Virus record (IMG/VR): IMGVR_UViG_3300034101_006325
Location: 124,001 to 188,000 of that record
Source of the DNA: a virus
Reading direction: 5' to 3' (one strand)
Length of the DNA: 64,000 nucleotides
The translations under genes and the position numbers were made by a program. This document shows, piece by piece, positions 7,932 through 18,235 of this stretch. Numbering within the stretch: position 1 is the first letter of the stretch; every line of letters begins with the position of its first letter. The notes under the pieces were generated by a model, which had not been told where the DNA came from, made no database searches, and saw only the letters and a list, made by a program, of their open reading frames with translations.

Positions 7932-10403
7932 TCACCAGTCAAATCCTACCTTAAAAAGAATTTTTTCGGGTTCTCTTTTTAACACTGGTTGTGCAAGATT
8001 GGCTTTTGCAACTACATTGAGGTTCTCATCGTGCATATTTATTTCTGTAATATAGACAAATAAATCAGTATCGAGCGGATCATTGGATGCACTTATAATT
8101 TCTTTGAGTGGTGCATAGGACCCATTGGAAGACGAATTTAATAGTCCTGAAGGCGCCAAAAGCGCATACTTGCTTGAATGAAGCTGATATTCTCCTCTAA
8201 AAGACATCTCATATTGATCTTTACCGAAAAAGTTTATGTGTGGACTTTTGAGAAATACGACGCCTTCATTGTAGAATATATTTCCAATAGACGATTTTTT
8301 GCTATGGGGTGTTAAAGAATCTGCTCTGTATAGATTGCCATTTCCGTCATCTTTTATTGTTATAGAAACAGCTCCTCCGGAGCCTGTCATATTGCTGTCT
8401 TTTAAGACAAATGATTTAGGCAAAATTCTACTGCCATAAAAAAGGTTGCTTATGTCGAAAAATGTAATCTGATTTGAAGATGGGTCTTTGGTTCTCTCGT
8501 AAATTGAAAGTGGAAATCCTTTGATGAAAGAAGGATCATATAGCTCTTCATTTATTTGTGAAATTTTATTTTTTATTGCTTCACCAGGAAGCAAACCTGG
8601 GTACTCTGGATTAAATCCTAGCAGTTCTTCATATACATCGGGAAGACTCTCATAATCGTTAAAATCGCCCAAAACTGAAGTGTCATTTAAAAGATAATCC
8701 AACCCAATTAAACTGGTGTTTAGTCTTCCGAATGAGTCTATTCCTTTATTTGTTACTTCATTTACTATAAGACCATAGTTTGGATTAAAGTTTCCATCAT
8801 CACAGGGCAGTATAGTTAAATTTCTTTTTCTAACAAAAGGATCATCATAAAGTATATCATTAGCTACTTGTGGCGAAGTAGTTGTTGTCTTTACTGACGC
8901 AGATAAATGATGTAGACGTGCATAGTTTTGATTGGCAAAATCTTTGACAAAGTTATCTAAGTTAATATAGTGTCCTCCCACGCCGAAAGACATTCCTACA
9001 TTAAATGGATCGTTGGTATAACCATCGACCTCATAGAAAGGTGTCAATAAGACGCCTCCATAAGATGTTGCTGGGCCTCCCAAAGGAGTAACAAATTTTC
9101 TGTATGGAGCTTTTTCAACAAAAAATGGAGGAAGATAAAAAGCAACATCAGTGGAAGTTGTTTCTTGAGATAAACCACGTCCTTTTAGATTGTTGATATC
9201 CAAATTGGTCTTATATGAACGATAAATTGCCAGATTATGAACCTCTGCTTTTAAAGGATGTCTCAAAAGATATGTGTCTGGCTCGTCTTGGGTCCCGCCG
9301 CTGTCTATTAGATTTGGCAATCCTTCTCTTTCTGATTCAATGTCGCTAAAAAAGTACGACATTCCGCTTGTTCCCTGATTGGTTCCTTCAAAATAATTTC
9401 CAACAAATAACACAGTTGGTTCATCACTGTTGTTAAAAATTTGTGGTGAAATTGTTCCAGAAGGCACAGTAAAGTAACCGCAATCTTTGCCATTTACATA
9501 AAATGAGCCAGTTCCATCATTTACTAAATTAGTTCCCCACCTGACTATTACATGATTCCAAGTGTTCCAGTCCAAAATATTGTCGTCAGAATGAAAAATT
9601 AAATCACTAGGATAGCTTCCTGGAATTGCTTCTGAAGGAGGAATGTCAGCGCTATGACTTAATTGTAACTGCAATTTAAAACTTGCAGGATAACCATTTT
9701 GATCTTTTGAAGAACCAGTGACAAGAGAAAGACAATAGCTTGATGATAAATGAAAAATTGTTCCTGCACGAAATTCGCCTGGGTCTAAATAATCCTCTTT
9801 ATACCTAGGATTAATATAACATTCAAATGTGAAAGGTCCTGATAATGAATAAGTTCCTCCCACAAAACCTGGGGGAGTTACCAAGTTATTATTTTCAATA
9901 TTTGCAAAAAGAAGTGCAGAAGTCGATGGAACATCGGGGGAAGTAAAAAAATTTAATGAATGATAATTTGTGTAGGCCCAGTTGGCTGTCTTGTAATTAA
10001 TTCGATAATGAGGAATTAGAATATCTTTTACATTCAACTTTCGCAATGTGTCCGCAGTAAGATCTGCCGTAGGAACAAATCTTCTTATGCCTATTGTCTT
10101 CTTTTTCTTTATGGACGTGTCTTGTGTGTTGACCTTTTCTAGATATTGTTCGACAATCTTTGAATAATCCTGAGCGTTATTCAGGACTGCTTGACTCATG
10201 TAATTTTCTAAATTTTCATCATTAAACACAGACTGCTGAAACATCGCAAGAGGACGTATCTCTTTCTCTATGTTAGAAGCACGAGGATATAGATTAATCG
10301 CTCCAGTTGTCTCTCCCAAAGAATTTGATTTAAAAAATCTTTCAGGATTAATAACAGTAGTAATTAATTCTACATCCTCAGCTCTTACGGGTATGATTGA
10401 CAT
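7932..10403 (-). CDS. Large virion structural protein with LamG-like domain
   Basis: An 823-residue protein. The N-terminal 150 residues are mixed, with a KKKK tract near residue 100. From about 170 to 400 there is a concanavalin A/LamG-like jelly roll: GPFTFECYINPRYK, then NTWNHVIVRWG, GSFYVNGKDCGYF and a final KAEVHNLAIYRSY. The remainder is a long virion-type region. The last 45 residues (YITEINMHDENLNVVAKANL, then a PVLKREPEKI-type tail) resemble the C-terminus of the next upstream gene. LamG modules usually bind glycans or hold other virion proteins. A tail, fibre or baseplate-peripheral role is likely, but the exact particle position is unknown. Confidence 0.8.
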   Translation of the reverse strand: MSIIPVRAEDVELITTVINPERFFKSNSLGETTGAINLYPRASNIEKEIRPLAMFQQSVFNDENLENYMSQAVLNNAQDYSKIVEQYLEKVNTQDTSIKKKKTIGIRRFVPTADLTADTLRKLNVKDILIPHYRINYKTANWAYTNYHSLNFFTSPDVPSTSALLFANIENNNLVTPPGFVGGTYSLSGPFTFECYINPRYKEDYLDPGEFRAGTIFHLSSSYCLSLVTGSSKDQNGYPASFKLQLQLSHSADIPPSEAIPGSYPSDLIFHSDDNILDWNTWNHVIVRWGTNLVNDGTGSFYVNGKDCGYFTVPSGTISPQIFNNSDEPTVLFVGNYFEGTNQGTSGMSYFFSDIESEREGLPNLIDSGGTQDEPDTYLLRHPLKAEVHNLAIYRSYKTNLDINNLKGRGLSQETTSTDVAFYLPPFFVEKAPYRKFVTPLGGPATSYGGVLLTPFYEVDGYTNDPFNVGMSFGVGGHYINLDNFVKDFANQNYARLHHLSASVKTTTTSPQVANDILYDDPFVRKRNLTILPCDDGNFNPNYGLIVNEVTNKGIDSFGRLNTSLIGLDYLLNDTSVLGDFNDYESLPDVYEELLGFNPEYPGLLPGEAIKNKISQINEELYDPSFIKGFPLSIYERTKDPSSNQITFFDISNLFYGSRILPKSFVLKDSNMTGSGGAVSITIKDDGNGNLYRADSLTPHSKKSSIGNIFYNEGVVFLKSPHINFFGKDQYEMSFRGEYQLHSSKYALLAPSGLLNSSSNGSYAPLKEIISASNDPLDTDLFVYITEINMHDENLNVVAKANLAQPVLKREPEKILFKVGFDW

Positions 10404-10417
10404 TTGAAATTAAATTA

Positions 10418-11659
10418 TTAGAAGTCAAGTCTAATTCTAAAAGTTACATCTCTTTCAGGGCTTTTTTCTACAGGTCTACTAAGTTTAGCAACTGCCAAAA
10501 GATTTTCAGTCGCATCGTAAAGACCTACGGAAGTGACATATGTAAAAGTTTCTTGCTTATCTTCTTCACCTGGATCAATTACGACTGTTCTACCTTGTGT
10601 GTCTACAAAGGTGGGGTTAGACGAATAGTTAAACTTATTAGCGGCAGCCCTACAAAAAACCAGTGTAGAATTAATGCTTGTTACATTTTGAAAAGTCACT
10701 GCTGTAAGAGAACCCGACTGAAATCTTGTAGCACAAAGGTGATCTACAATGTTGTCTATGCTTCCTGAAGTCATGAAGTCAGGAATAAATCTAGCCGTGC
10801 CAGTCAAGGCTGTATTGAATCCGCCTATGTCCATTTTTCCTAAAGCATTTACAGCGTCTATTGTTCCTGATACAAACTGAGTTCCTGAAAGTATTTGATT
10901 GAGATCAAATACTGCAACTCCTGCATCATAAAAAAGTAAGCCTACTTCTCTTGCAGTGTTTGAAGCATCTTTTATAATTCCATATTGACCACCAAAAGTT
11001 GTGAATTTAGCCTGTGATGATCCTAAGTCGGTAAAAATTGCAGATCCGGATATGGATGTTTCAATAAGGTTTGGTCTTTGAGAAATTGTTTCGTAGTCAC
11101 CAGCGGCTCCCATTGAAGCAGACTGGTAAAATCTCATGGCAAAAGTTTCTCTTTTTATTTGATCTCTTGCAAAAAGTCTCTTAAAGGCAATAAAAAGTGC
11201 GGCGTCGATCGTAGTTGTTGATCCTGCAGATTCTAGTGGAATTGTAAATAATTTTGTTTCACCCACCGAATCGTTTCCAAGCAGTATCTGAGAAAATTGT
11301 CTATAAATATCAGTTTTTTCTCTCATCATTAAACTACTGCTAGTGTAAAGATCTTTGCTTCCTGCTGTACCTGTTCTAACTGAATAAGCTATTGATGTAG
11401 TATTGGTCGAAAGAGGAGGCGACAGACCAACTGTCACATCAAAAATAGGATTGGCAGTCTGCAAAGTAAAATCTTGATCATAAACTGTCTGATAAAGAGA
11501 AGAAGTGACACCAGGACCTATGCCTCCAGTTACAAAATGCTGATATTTTCTTCTTGATGTAGATCCACTTATGTCTTCCTGAAGTACGTCTATTAACTGG
11601 TTAAGAAAGGATCTTGCAGATTTTATATCATTGTTGTTGTCTAAATCCTGATAAATCAT
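10418..11659 (-). CDS. Virion structural protein (jumbo T4-like type)
   Basis: A 413-residue protein starting at ATG in a leftward structural operon. The composition is typical of virion proteins, rich in Ser, Thr, Gly and Ala with low Cys. The C-terminal segment contains FCRAAANKFNYSSNPTF followed by TYVTSVGLYDATENLLAVAK, a pattern I associate with structural proteins of large myoviruses. The end (LSRPVEKSPERDVTFRIRLD) is related to the end of the neighbouring 823-residue protein. No enzymatic motif is present. It may be a tail-tube, tail-completion or baseplate-associated protein. Its precise role is unknown. Confidence 0.8.
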   Translation of the reverse strand: MIYQDLDNNNDIKSARSFLNQLIDVLQEDISGSTSRRKYQHFVTGGIGPGVTSSLYQTVYDQDFTLQTANPIFDVTVGLSPPLSTNTTSIAYSVRTGTAGSKDLYTSSSLMMREKTDIYRQFSQILLGNDSVGETKLFTIPLESAGSTTTIDAALFIAFKRLFARDQIKRETFAMRFYQSASMGAAGDYETISQRPNLIETSISGSAIFTDLGSSQAKFTTFGGQYGIIKDASNTAREVGLLFYDAGVAVFDLNQILSGTQFVSGTIDAVNALGKMDIGGFNTALTGTARFIPDFMTSGSIDNIVDHLCATRFQSGSLTAVTFQNVTSINSTLVFCRAAANKFNYSSNPTFVDTQGRTVVIDPGEEDKQETFTYVTSVGLYDATENLLAVAKLSRPVEKSPERDVTFRIRLDF

Positions 11660-11672
11660 TTTTCCTCTTTGC

Positions 11673-12383
11673 TCAAGGTGTTGTTAATTTGTAAATGTCG
11701 ATGGGAAGGTCTAAAGATATTCCTGTTTGTCTTCCAGTAATTCTCACAGATGTATCAATAATTCTTTGACTGCCAGTGGTCGCACGACCATAGACATCAA
11801 ACATGGTGTCAGTAATTGTTTTTCTAGAAATTGTAAAATTTAGAGTAGGAATATTGTTGTTTATGACAGCAGTTGCTTGATACATTTTTATTCTACTAAT
11901 GTCTGCAGCTCCTGAAGCTGTAGGCCCACCAGACAAATTTAAAAATAAATCAGGGACAAATATTTCAAATTCTGTTTCTTGAGTTCCTACGGGTATAGGC
12001 TCTCCACCTTGACCAATTTGAGTAACCGTAATAAACTGAGAATTTCCTGGTGTTAAGGTGACTTGTGTAATGTTGCTAGTTAGCTTCGGCAAATAGATTA
12101 TAGGATTTTGTTCTGCACTAAAAAGTCTATATTTTTGAGATAAATTTTGATTTGTAAAGGCTTCGAATACAGGCGTGTTCTTTTCTATTTTTTCTCTTCC
12201 TATTGTTCTACCGTATTTCTTTATCAAATTATAGTTTACTTCATCGTCTCCGAGCGCAAAAGAAAAAATAGAAAAACCATTGGCACTATTACTTCCATTC
12301 GCAGCAGCTAATTTTTGTCTACCGTAGTCTGTCAATACCGCATCTAAAATTATATTATTGGTTGAATTATCTAACCATCCCAT
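11673..12383 (-). CDS. Virion structural protein with 'LDAVLTDYGR' N-terminal module
   Basis: A 236-residue protein beginning MGWLDNSTNNIILDAVLTDYG, followed by FSIFSFALGDDEVNYNLIKK and the KYGRTIG segment. This N-terminal module recurs in the protein encoded at 20653-21720, so the two are paralogues in that part. The rest is predicted beta-rich. A GAGG lies six bases before the ATG. A 56-base gap precedes the gene, longer than its neighbours, and could hold a promoter, although no clear consensus is visible. The fold suggests an oligomeric tail or neck component. The function is unproven. Confidence 0.8.
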   Translation of the reverse strand: MGWLDNSTNNIILDAVLTDYGRQKLAAANGSNSANGFSIFSFALGDDEVNYNLIKKYGRTIGREKIEKNTPVFEAFTNQNLSQKYRLFSAEQNPIIYLPKLTSNITQVTLTPGNSQFITVTQIGQGGEPIPVGTQETEFEIFVPDLFLNLSGGPTASGAADISRIKMYQATAVINNNIPTLNFTISRKTITDTMFDVYGRATTGSQRIIDTSVRITGRQTGISLDLPIDIYKLTTP

Positions 12384-12439
12384 TTTTTCCTCGCTATATA
12401 GTCTAATATAAACTTAAAAAGTAAAAACGCTATAAAATA

Positions 12440-14341
12440 TTACGATTCATTTAAAATTAACAAACTATTGTCATTAGCCAAATTTTTCTCATCTTCTATG
12501 TTAATCTTCAATGAAGCTGTTTTTTGGTTTTGGGTATTAATGAATTGAATTTTATAGTGAGATTTACTCTGATTTGTTCCGACTAAATTCATTATTTTTT
12601 TATTTCTATCTATTAATTTGTAATAATCAGGACTAAAATAAATTTTTAGTTGTTTTGATGCTTTACCTGGATTAATTGTGTCTTTATAAAGATCGACTGA
12701 TAACTTTAAATTGGGGTACGGTCTAGGGGCACCAGCTCTACTAATCAATTTTTTGGTTAATTTATTTTTAAAAAAATCAAAAGATACTTCAAATTGTGCA
12801 CTGTAGTTAGAAATTACTCCATGCGTATCAATTACAGCAATAGTATAAATGTATTTTGAAACAGTCAGTGTATCTATGTCAAGCTTAAAATCATCGTCAT
12901 AGGCGAATGTATGGGGATAGTCATCTAAAGAAACATAATTGGCATATTGATTTGAATTTGCCACATTGCCATCAATAACTTCTCCTGTAGGATATTTGAC
13001 AATTGACTTGTCAAAATGTCTTTGATAAATTAATTCAAAAGGTTCATAAATATTTCTTCGTCTGAATACCTGAAATTGCCCTACATCTCTTTGAGCGCTA
13101 ACAGGATAATTCCAAGTAATCTTCAGCCTTTTCTTTCTATAGTCCCAACTAAAATCAATTTGCGATGGAGGTTCTGGTGGCAAAGTATCTTTTTCTGAAA
13201 TTACTTTTACTGCTACGGGATTTGAGGCGATTAAATAACCAACGTACCGTAATTCATTAAAATCTTTTAAATATGCAGGTATCACAATTTGACAAATTGT
13301 TCTTATAACATAATGATAAATTGCGTTGTATTTAACGTTCACGTCGACAATTGAACCAATCTCGAAATTTTCTAGTGGAATTGTTTCAATTTTTATTAAA
13401 TCTTGTCCTATCTGCTCATATTTGTCAATCGTATATCCCACCAATTTTTTTGTTGAAATGAGATTGTTAGAATCAATAGGAATATCAAAAATCTGAAAAG
13501 GCTGAATAAATTCTTCTAACTCTGATAGAGGAATTTTATGATTGTTGTAATATTTTTTAAATGCCTCCAGCGTACTTTGAGGAAGTTTAGTTTTTGCAAA
13601 TAGATCTGGAAGGGCTATTGCATTTAATTGTGTGTATAAGCTTTCTGAGTTTGCAAGAAGCTGATCAAAACCTGTTGTATCTTTTAATATTTTTCCTGTT
13701 TGGTCTGCGAATCTATATCCAAAAGTTTTATTTGGACGATCTCCTAATTTTTCAAGCGTCTCAATGGCTTTAGAAATTTTACTCTTTATTTCTTCTTTTT
13801 TTGACTCTGTTCCACCTGCCAATTTGTAAAAATCTAAATATTTTTTTACATAATTGTCGATTATTCCTGTTTGACTCAAATTATTATTAGAATATAGATC
13901 TATATTACCGTCATTGTTGATATCAGCAGAAGCATCTTCTAAAGAATCAGTTGCAGAAAAAATGTAAGAAATATACTTTGATCCAATAAAATTTCCTTCA
14001 TTTACAATCTTTCTTAAATTTTCCTCAATTAATTTTGGAGAAATTCTAAGCTGACTAAACTGGTTATCAAATTCATTTAAATTAAAATCGGGAATTTCCC
14101 AATTGAGTTTTATAAATCTAGGTACTCTAAGCGTAAAAGAAATATTTTCAGAATCTAATTCATCGACTTTTTTATCTCTATAAAAAGAAGGAATGATCGG
14201 TTTGTCACTTACAGATTCGTCTTCAGTGTAATAATTGTATGCAAAATTTCCAGTAAAATTTTTTACCTGTGGAATTTTAATCGAAGATATTGGATCTGAA
14301 GGATCGGAAGAAATACTGTTGGCATTGAAGTTTATTGTCAT
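12440..14341 (-). CDS. Virion structural protein with fibronectin-III-like domain
   Basis: A 633-residue protein. Residues 1 to about 380 are a polar, mostly unrecognised region with a helical stretch near 180-200 (KKEEIKSKISKAIETLEKLG) and an EF-hand-like acidic loop, DINNDGNIDLYS, near 130. From about 395 a fibronectin-III-like sandwich begins (PPEPPSQIDFSWDYRKKRLK, then ITWNYP, FQVFRRRN and a late SKYIYTIAVIDTHG strand). It lies seven bases after the upstream 1289-residue gene and shares the FN3-like idea with the 806-residue protein two genes upstream. A tail or baseplate surface protein is likely. Partners are unknown. Confidence 0.75.
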   Translation of the reverse strand: MTINFNANSISSDPSDPISSIKIPQVKNFTGNFAYNYYTEDESVSDKPIIPSFYRDKKVDELDSENISFTLRVPRFIKLNWEIPDFNLNEFDNQFSQLRISPKLIEENLRKIVNEGNFIGSKYISYIFSATDSLEDASADINNDGNIDLYSNNNLSQTGIIDNYVKKYLDFYKLAGGTESKKEEIKSKISKAIETLEKLGDRPNKTFGYRFADQTGKILKDTTGFDQLLANSESLYTQLNAIALPDLFAKTKLPQSTLEAFKKYYNNHKIPLSELEEFIQPFQIFDIPIDSNNLISTKKLVGYTIDKYEQIGQDLIKIETIPLENFEIGSIVDVNVKYNAIYHYVIRTICQIVIPAYLKDFNELRYVGYLIASNPVAVKVISEKDTLPPEPPSQIDFSWDYRKKRLKITWNYPVSAQRDVGQFQVFRRRNIYEPFELIYQRHFDKSIVKYPTGEVIDGNVANSNQYANYVSLDDYPHTFAYDDDFKLDIDTLTVSKYIYTIAVIDTHGVISNYSAQFEVSFDFFKNKLTKKLISRAGAPRPYPNLKLSVDLYKDTINPGKASKQLKIYFSPDYYKLIDRNKKIMNLVGTNQSKSHYKIQFINTQNQKTASLKINIEDEKNLANDNSLLILNES

Positions 14342-14347
14342 AAATTT

Positions 14348-17300
14348 TCAGTATCCTTCAATTGTTACAAAATATTGGTCATAAGTAACTGCTGATACAT
14401 TATTTTGCCTTCTTTTATAAACAACATTTCCATTTGTGTCTAACCTATCAACAAGCTGATTATTGATGGCAAATCTGAGTGTTTCTGAGTCTGTTTGAAT
14501 TTCATCAACAAAAAAATCATCTGGATCAAATAATATATGGAATACTCTATCAAACTTTCTTATCTTTAACGTATTGTTGACTAATTCGCTAGGATTAATA
14601 GTTAAAAATGTGCTATTTGCTATTAATTTTTTGGTAGAGACGTTATTTGTATTCGTTGTTGGCGGATTAAAGAGTTGAGTCAATGTGGGTGGAGTTTGTA
14701 CAAATGAAGGACTTGATGTTGCTGTAGGAATTGAAGAAAAATTATCATAGATATTTTCATTAAAATCTACATCTGACAAGTATTTCAGATATTCTTCTGC
14801 AATAAAACTATCAATGTGATTATTATTAATTTGATCAATAACGTCGCTCGATAAAAATGAATAATCTTGCAAAATATTTTGTTGATATTCAGGTTCTAAT
14901 GTTCCATTTTTGAAAAGCCTAAGACCAACTTTTCCGTTTGAATAATCGACTTGATAAAATGGGAAAGCTTGACGATTTAAATACGGAGGATTGTCTGACA
15001 TAAGCACATCTTTTATGTTATGTGGAATTGTATCGTAATTTTTAAGAATTTTTGTAGGGAATCTGTCCATATCAAAAACATAAGAAATAGGCTTGTGTAT
15101 TAATGTGCTTAGAAAGTTATCTATTCTAAACAAATTTATTCTTATTATTGACGATAATTTCTTTGAATTATTCGGATTATATTGTGAGACGTTTGCAGAT
15201 AGATACCTCACCAAATTTTGAGGAATTCCAACCGACATTATCTTTTTGTTAAAAGAAACCTGTTCTGACCATTGTAGACCAGAATTAAACCATCTTTTTA
15301 CAAATAACTTCCAAGATACTAAAGAAGTGTCTTCTACTGGTAGATACCCTTCGAAAGTATTAGATTCTTTAAAGGAAGAAAAATAAAAAGTATCTTTTAA
15401 AACTGATCTATCTGATCCTAAAGATGCATTTATGGCAGATTTAGAACGTTCATGCAGGTCTAAAAGCTTATTTTGTGTTAAAAGCAACTGCTCTTTTGTT
15501 ATAAGATTTCTTTGGACCTGTGGGCCGCCTTCGCTTATTTTTGTTTCAAGGACAGCACCCATTAGATGAAAAATACTATTTTGCGTATTTGAAAGTATTT
15601 GTTTGAATTCATCAATTTGCTTTTTTAAACCTGCAACGTAGATAGCAAATCTATTAATATATTTTCTGTATAAATTGGCATAATTGTAAATTTTATTTTC
15701 ACTGTTGACCATTACAGAATCAATTTTTAATCCACGAATTCCAGAAATTTGTTGATATTCTGATGGGGTAATAGTCTGAAGATCTTCGCTAGGAATAAAT
15801 CCAAATTTTAATAAATCTTTGAAATTTGATTCTGTATTGGTTAATTTTCCTAATGAATTAAACTTACCAATTGATGCATCATAAATTTTACTTACAACAA
15901 TATAACCGTCAAATGAAACGATATCATATATTGCTTCAACATCTTGACCCACAACGTTTTTATAATCTACTATGTCTTTGTCAATAAATGATTTAACGTA
16001 TGCTATTATTCTTTCTGGATTTGCTGCATGAACAATTAAACAACAAAGTTCAAATAAACCCGCCATAAAAGCTGTTCTTTGAATTCCTGAATATTGTGTA
16101 ATATAATCGTCTGAAGTTGTTTCTGGTTCATTTTTAAAAGGCGAATTGTACTTAGTAGTAATAATTCTTTCTGACTTCTTTTTAAATTTAGTAACTGAAA
16201 GTATACTCAGCATCATTCTTGCTATGTTGTCAAGTATTGGTAAATTCCCTCCGCTAGACTTTAAATAATCTCTAATATCTTTTAATGTATGAAGTTTATT
16301 TGTGTCTAAATCGTCGGATTTAAGATCTGCTCTTTTTGATAAATTTTTATCTACTTCTTCTTTTTTTAATTGTGCTATTGTAGTAGAAAGTCTACTATAA
16401 ATTTTCTCTGCAATTAATTCCTGAAATGTAAAAAAAGTCGTCTGATTGTTTAAGGTTATTGAATTAACAACAGACTCTGAAAATTTGGATCCGTTGATTC
16501 TTAAAGCAACATACAAAAAAAGCAGACTTCTAAGCTTTGGATCGCTCATTGATTTTGATATTAAAACTGCGCTGAAGTCTTTAAAGGCACCTACAGGCTG
16601 AGAAGTAATATAGCCTTCTTCATAATTTTCATTTCTTTTAAGAAGGTGAGACGGAGATAAAACTTCATTTTCAATTTTTCTTATCAAAACAATTGGTCTT
16701 GAAAAAGAATTAAAAGGATCATTATCATAACCAGAATTTTGTCCATTCTTAAATTTACTTAAATTTAAAACTTTTTCGCCAAGTGATCTATAGGGTCTTG
16801 GGTATTGATCAAATGACATTTTCCCTGCAATCATTGACAACATTTTATAATTATTTCCCAGCCTTGACTGTAGTTTGCTGATCCTAGATGTGTCAAAACT
16901 AAAATTCGAATATCTTAATGAACTTTCAATGTAATAATAAAAACCGGGTGAAAGTATTGCAAGTCTATCGGATGAACTGTTATCGCTAAAAATGTCGTCT
17001 CTTAAAAATTTATCTTCAAATGTTAGAACTTCAGTATTGTCATCCTCGACAACTTGGGACAAACTAATTAAAGAATTTTTATTACCGAGCGGGGTTGAAT
17101 CAATGTCTGTTATATCCTTTCCTGGCTGACCAATGAGATAATCCCATATATCTGAAAAATTTTCTTTATTACTTGGATAACCAAAATTATCAAGAATTCC
17201 TTGATCCATATTGTTTGAGAATGACAACTCTTGACAGAGTAAATTTGATAATTTTGCTATAGAAGTTTCAATATCTTCTTCGGATGAAAAAACGGGCTCA

Positions 17301-18217
17301 TTAAACATGGACCCATTCACAAAAAGATTGTTGGCTTGTGTCAAAAGCAAGTCCATATTATTTTCATCAATAACAAAATCATCACTAAAAATTGGTAGAA
17401 TTTGTTTTTGAACAGAATTGAAATTAAATCTTTTTGTATTGCTGAGAAGAGAAGGTGTAATCAAATAAGGATCTTTGTAGTTATTTAAAAAATCAGGATT
17501 GTTAGGTATAAAAACATCGGATGCTTCAGACTGAAAAGAATAAGGCAAACCACCTTTTAATACTTCTTTTAGTTCTAAGCACATCTGTATCCATGTTTTT
17601 GTAGGAGTCCAGTTCAAAATATTTTCTTCACTTGTAAAAAGAACTTCAGCGACTGACATAGGATAGCCAAAGCTATCAGGATTTCCTATTCTAAATTTTT
17701 CAATGACAGATCCGTCAAGTCGATATGTCGGATTAAATCTTCGTCTAATTTTTTCTAGTTGAGTTAAAAAATCTGTTATGTAATCAGAAAATTGTAGTGA
17801 ACCTGTCTTAATAAAGTTTAAATTAGTAGTAACAAATTGATTTGTGCCGCCTGTTTGTCCTAAAGAAGGAACATTAATAGCTTCTAAATATTTGCTAAAA
17901 TTTATGAGCAATGAGTCTTGCTTTGCTTCTAGAATTTCGTAAAATGGACCTTTTAAATTGTTGTTGTCAAATTCAAGAGGTACAAAATTTGCTAGAGAGA
18001 TTATTTCAGGTTTTTTATTTTGAATACCAGTATTGACATAAAAAGGATCTGTTGAATTTTTTACTTTTTCTTCAAAAAAATTCTGCGAGTAATTTTGATT
18101 ACTATCATCGACTGGAAAATTAAAGTCTTTATTTGTTAAAAATGATCCTAACCCTGATTTTGAATTGGCATTTTTATTGCCTGCATGAACATTTCCTATT
18201 TTAGTACTTTTACCCAT
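14348..18217 (-). CDS. Very large virion-type protein of unknown fold
   Basis: This 1289-residue protein is the longest complete ORF in the window. It begins MGKSTKIGNVHAGNKNANSK, a basic, Asn-rich start, and is rich in Asn, Ser, Phe and Ile throughout. Helical segments alternate with polar loops, and there is a Pro/Thr-rich stretch near 1190-1220 (TPPTLTQLFNPPTTNTNN). No nucleotide-binding, protease or lysozyme motif is visible. It lies between two FN3-containing structural genes in the same operon, so a structural role is inferred. It could be a tail, baseplate or large fibre-attachment protein. Confidence 0.72.
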   Translation of the reverse strand: MGKSTKIGNVHAGNKNANSKSGLGSFLTNKDFNFPVDDSNQNYSQNFFEEKVKNSTDPFYVNTGIQNKKPEIISLANFVPLEFDNNNLKGPFYEILEAKQDSLLINFSKYLEAINVPSLGQTGGTNQFVTTNLNFIKTGSLQFSDYITDFLTQLEKIRRRFNPTYRLDGSVIEKFRIGNPDSFGYPMSVAEVLFTSEENILNWTPTKTWIQMCLELKEVLKGGLPYSFQSEASDVFIPNNPDFLNNYKDPYLITPSLLSNTKRFNFNSVQKQILPIFSDDFVIDENNMDLLLTQANNLFVNGSMFNEPVFSSEEDIETSIAKLSNLLCQELSFSNNMDQGILDNFGYPSNKENFSDIWDYLIGQPGKDITDIDSTPLGNKNSLISLSQVVEDDNTEVLTFEDKFLRDDIFSDNSSSDRLAILSPGFYYYIESSLRYSNFSFDTSRISKLQSRLGNNYKMLSMIAGKMSFDQYPRPYRSLGEKVLNLSKFKNGQNSGYDNDPFNSFSRPIVLIRKIENEVLSPSHLLKRNENYEEGYITSQPVGAFKDFSAVLISKSMSDPKLRSLLFLYVALRINGSKFSESVVNSITLNNQTTFFTFQELIAEKIYSRLSTTIAQLKKEEVDKNLSKRADLKSDDLDTNKLHTLKDIRDYLKSSGGNLPILDNIARMMLSILSVTKFKKKSERIITTKYNSPFKNEPETTSDDYITQYSGIQRTAFMAGLFELCCLIVHAANPERIIAYVKSFIDKDIVDYKNVVGQDVEAIYDIVSFDGYIVVSKIYDASIGKFNSLGKLTNTESNFKDLLKFGFIPSEDLQTITPSEYQQISGIRGLKIDSVMVNSENKIYNYANLYRKYINRFAIYVAGLKKQIDEFKQILSNTQNSIFHLMGAVLETKISEGGPQVQRNLITKEQLLLTQNKLLDLHERSKSAINASLGSDRSVLKDTFYFSSFKESNTFEGYLPVEDTSLVSWKLFVKRWFNSGLQWSEQVSFNKKIMSVGIPQNLVRYLSANVSQYNPNNSKKLSSIIRINLFRIDNFLSTLIHKPISYVFDMDRFPTKILKNYDTIPHNIKDVLMSDNPPYLNRQAFPFYQVDYSNGKVGLRLFKNGTLEPEYQQNILQDYSFLSSDVIDQINNNHIDSFIAEEYLKYLSDVDFNENIYDNFSSIPTATSSPSFVQTPPTLTQLFNPPTTNTNNVSTKKLIANSTFLTINPSELVNNTLKIRKFDRVFHILFDPDDFFVDEIQTDSETLRFAINNQLVDRLDTNGNVVYKRRQNNVSAVTYDQYFVTIEGY

Positions 18218-18235
18218 AATTCACTTCCGTCCGTC

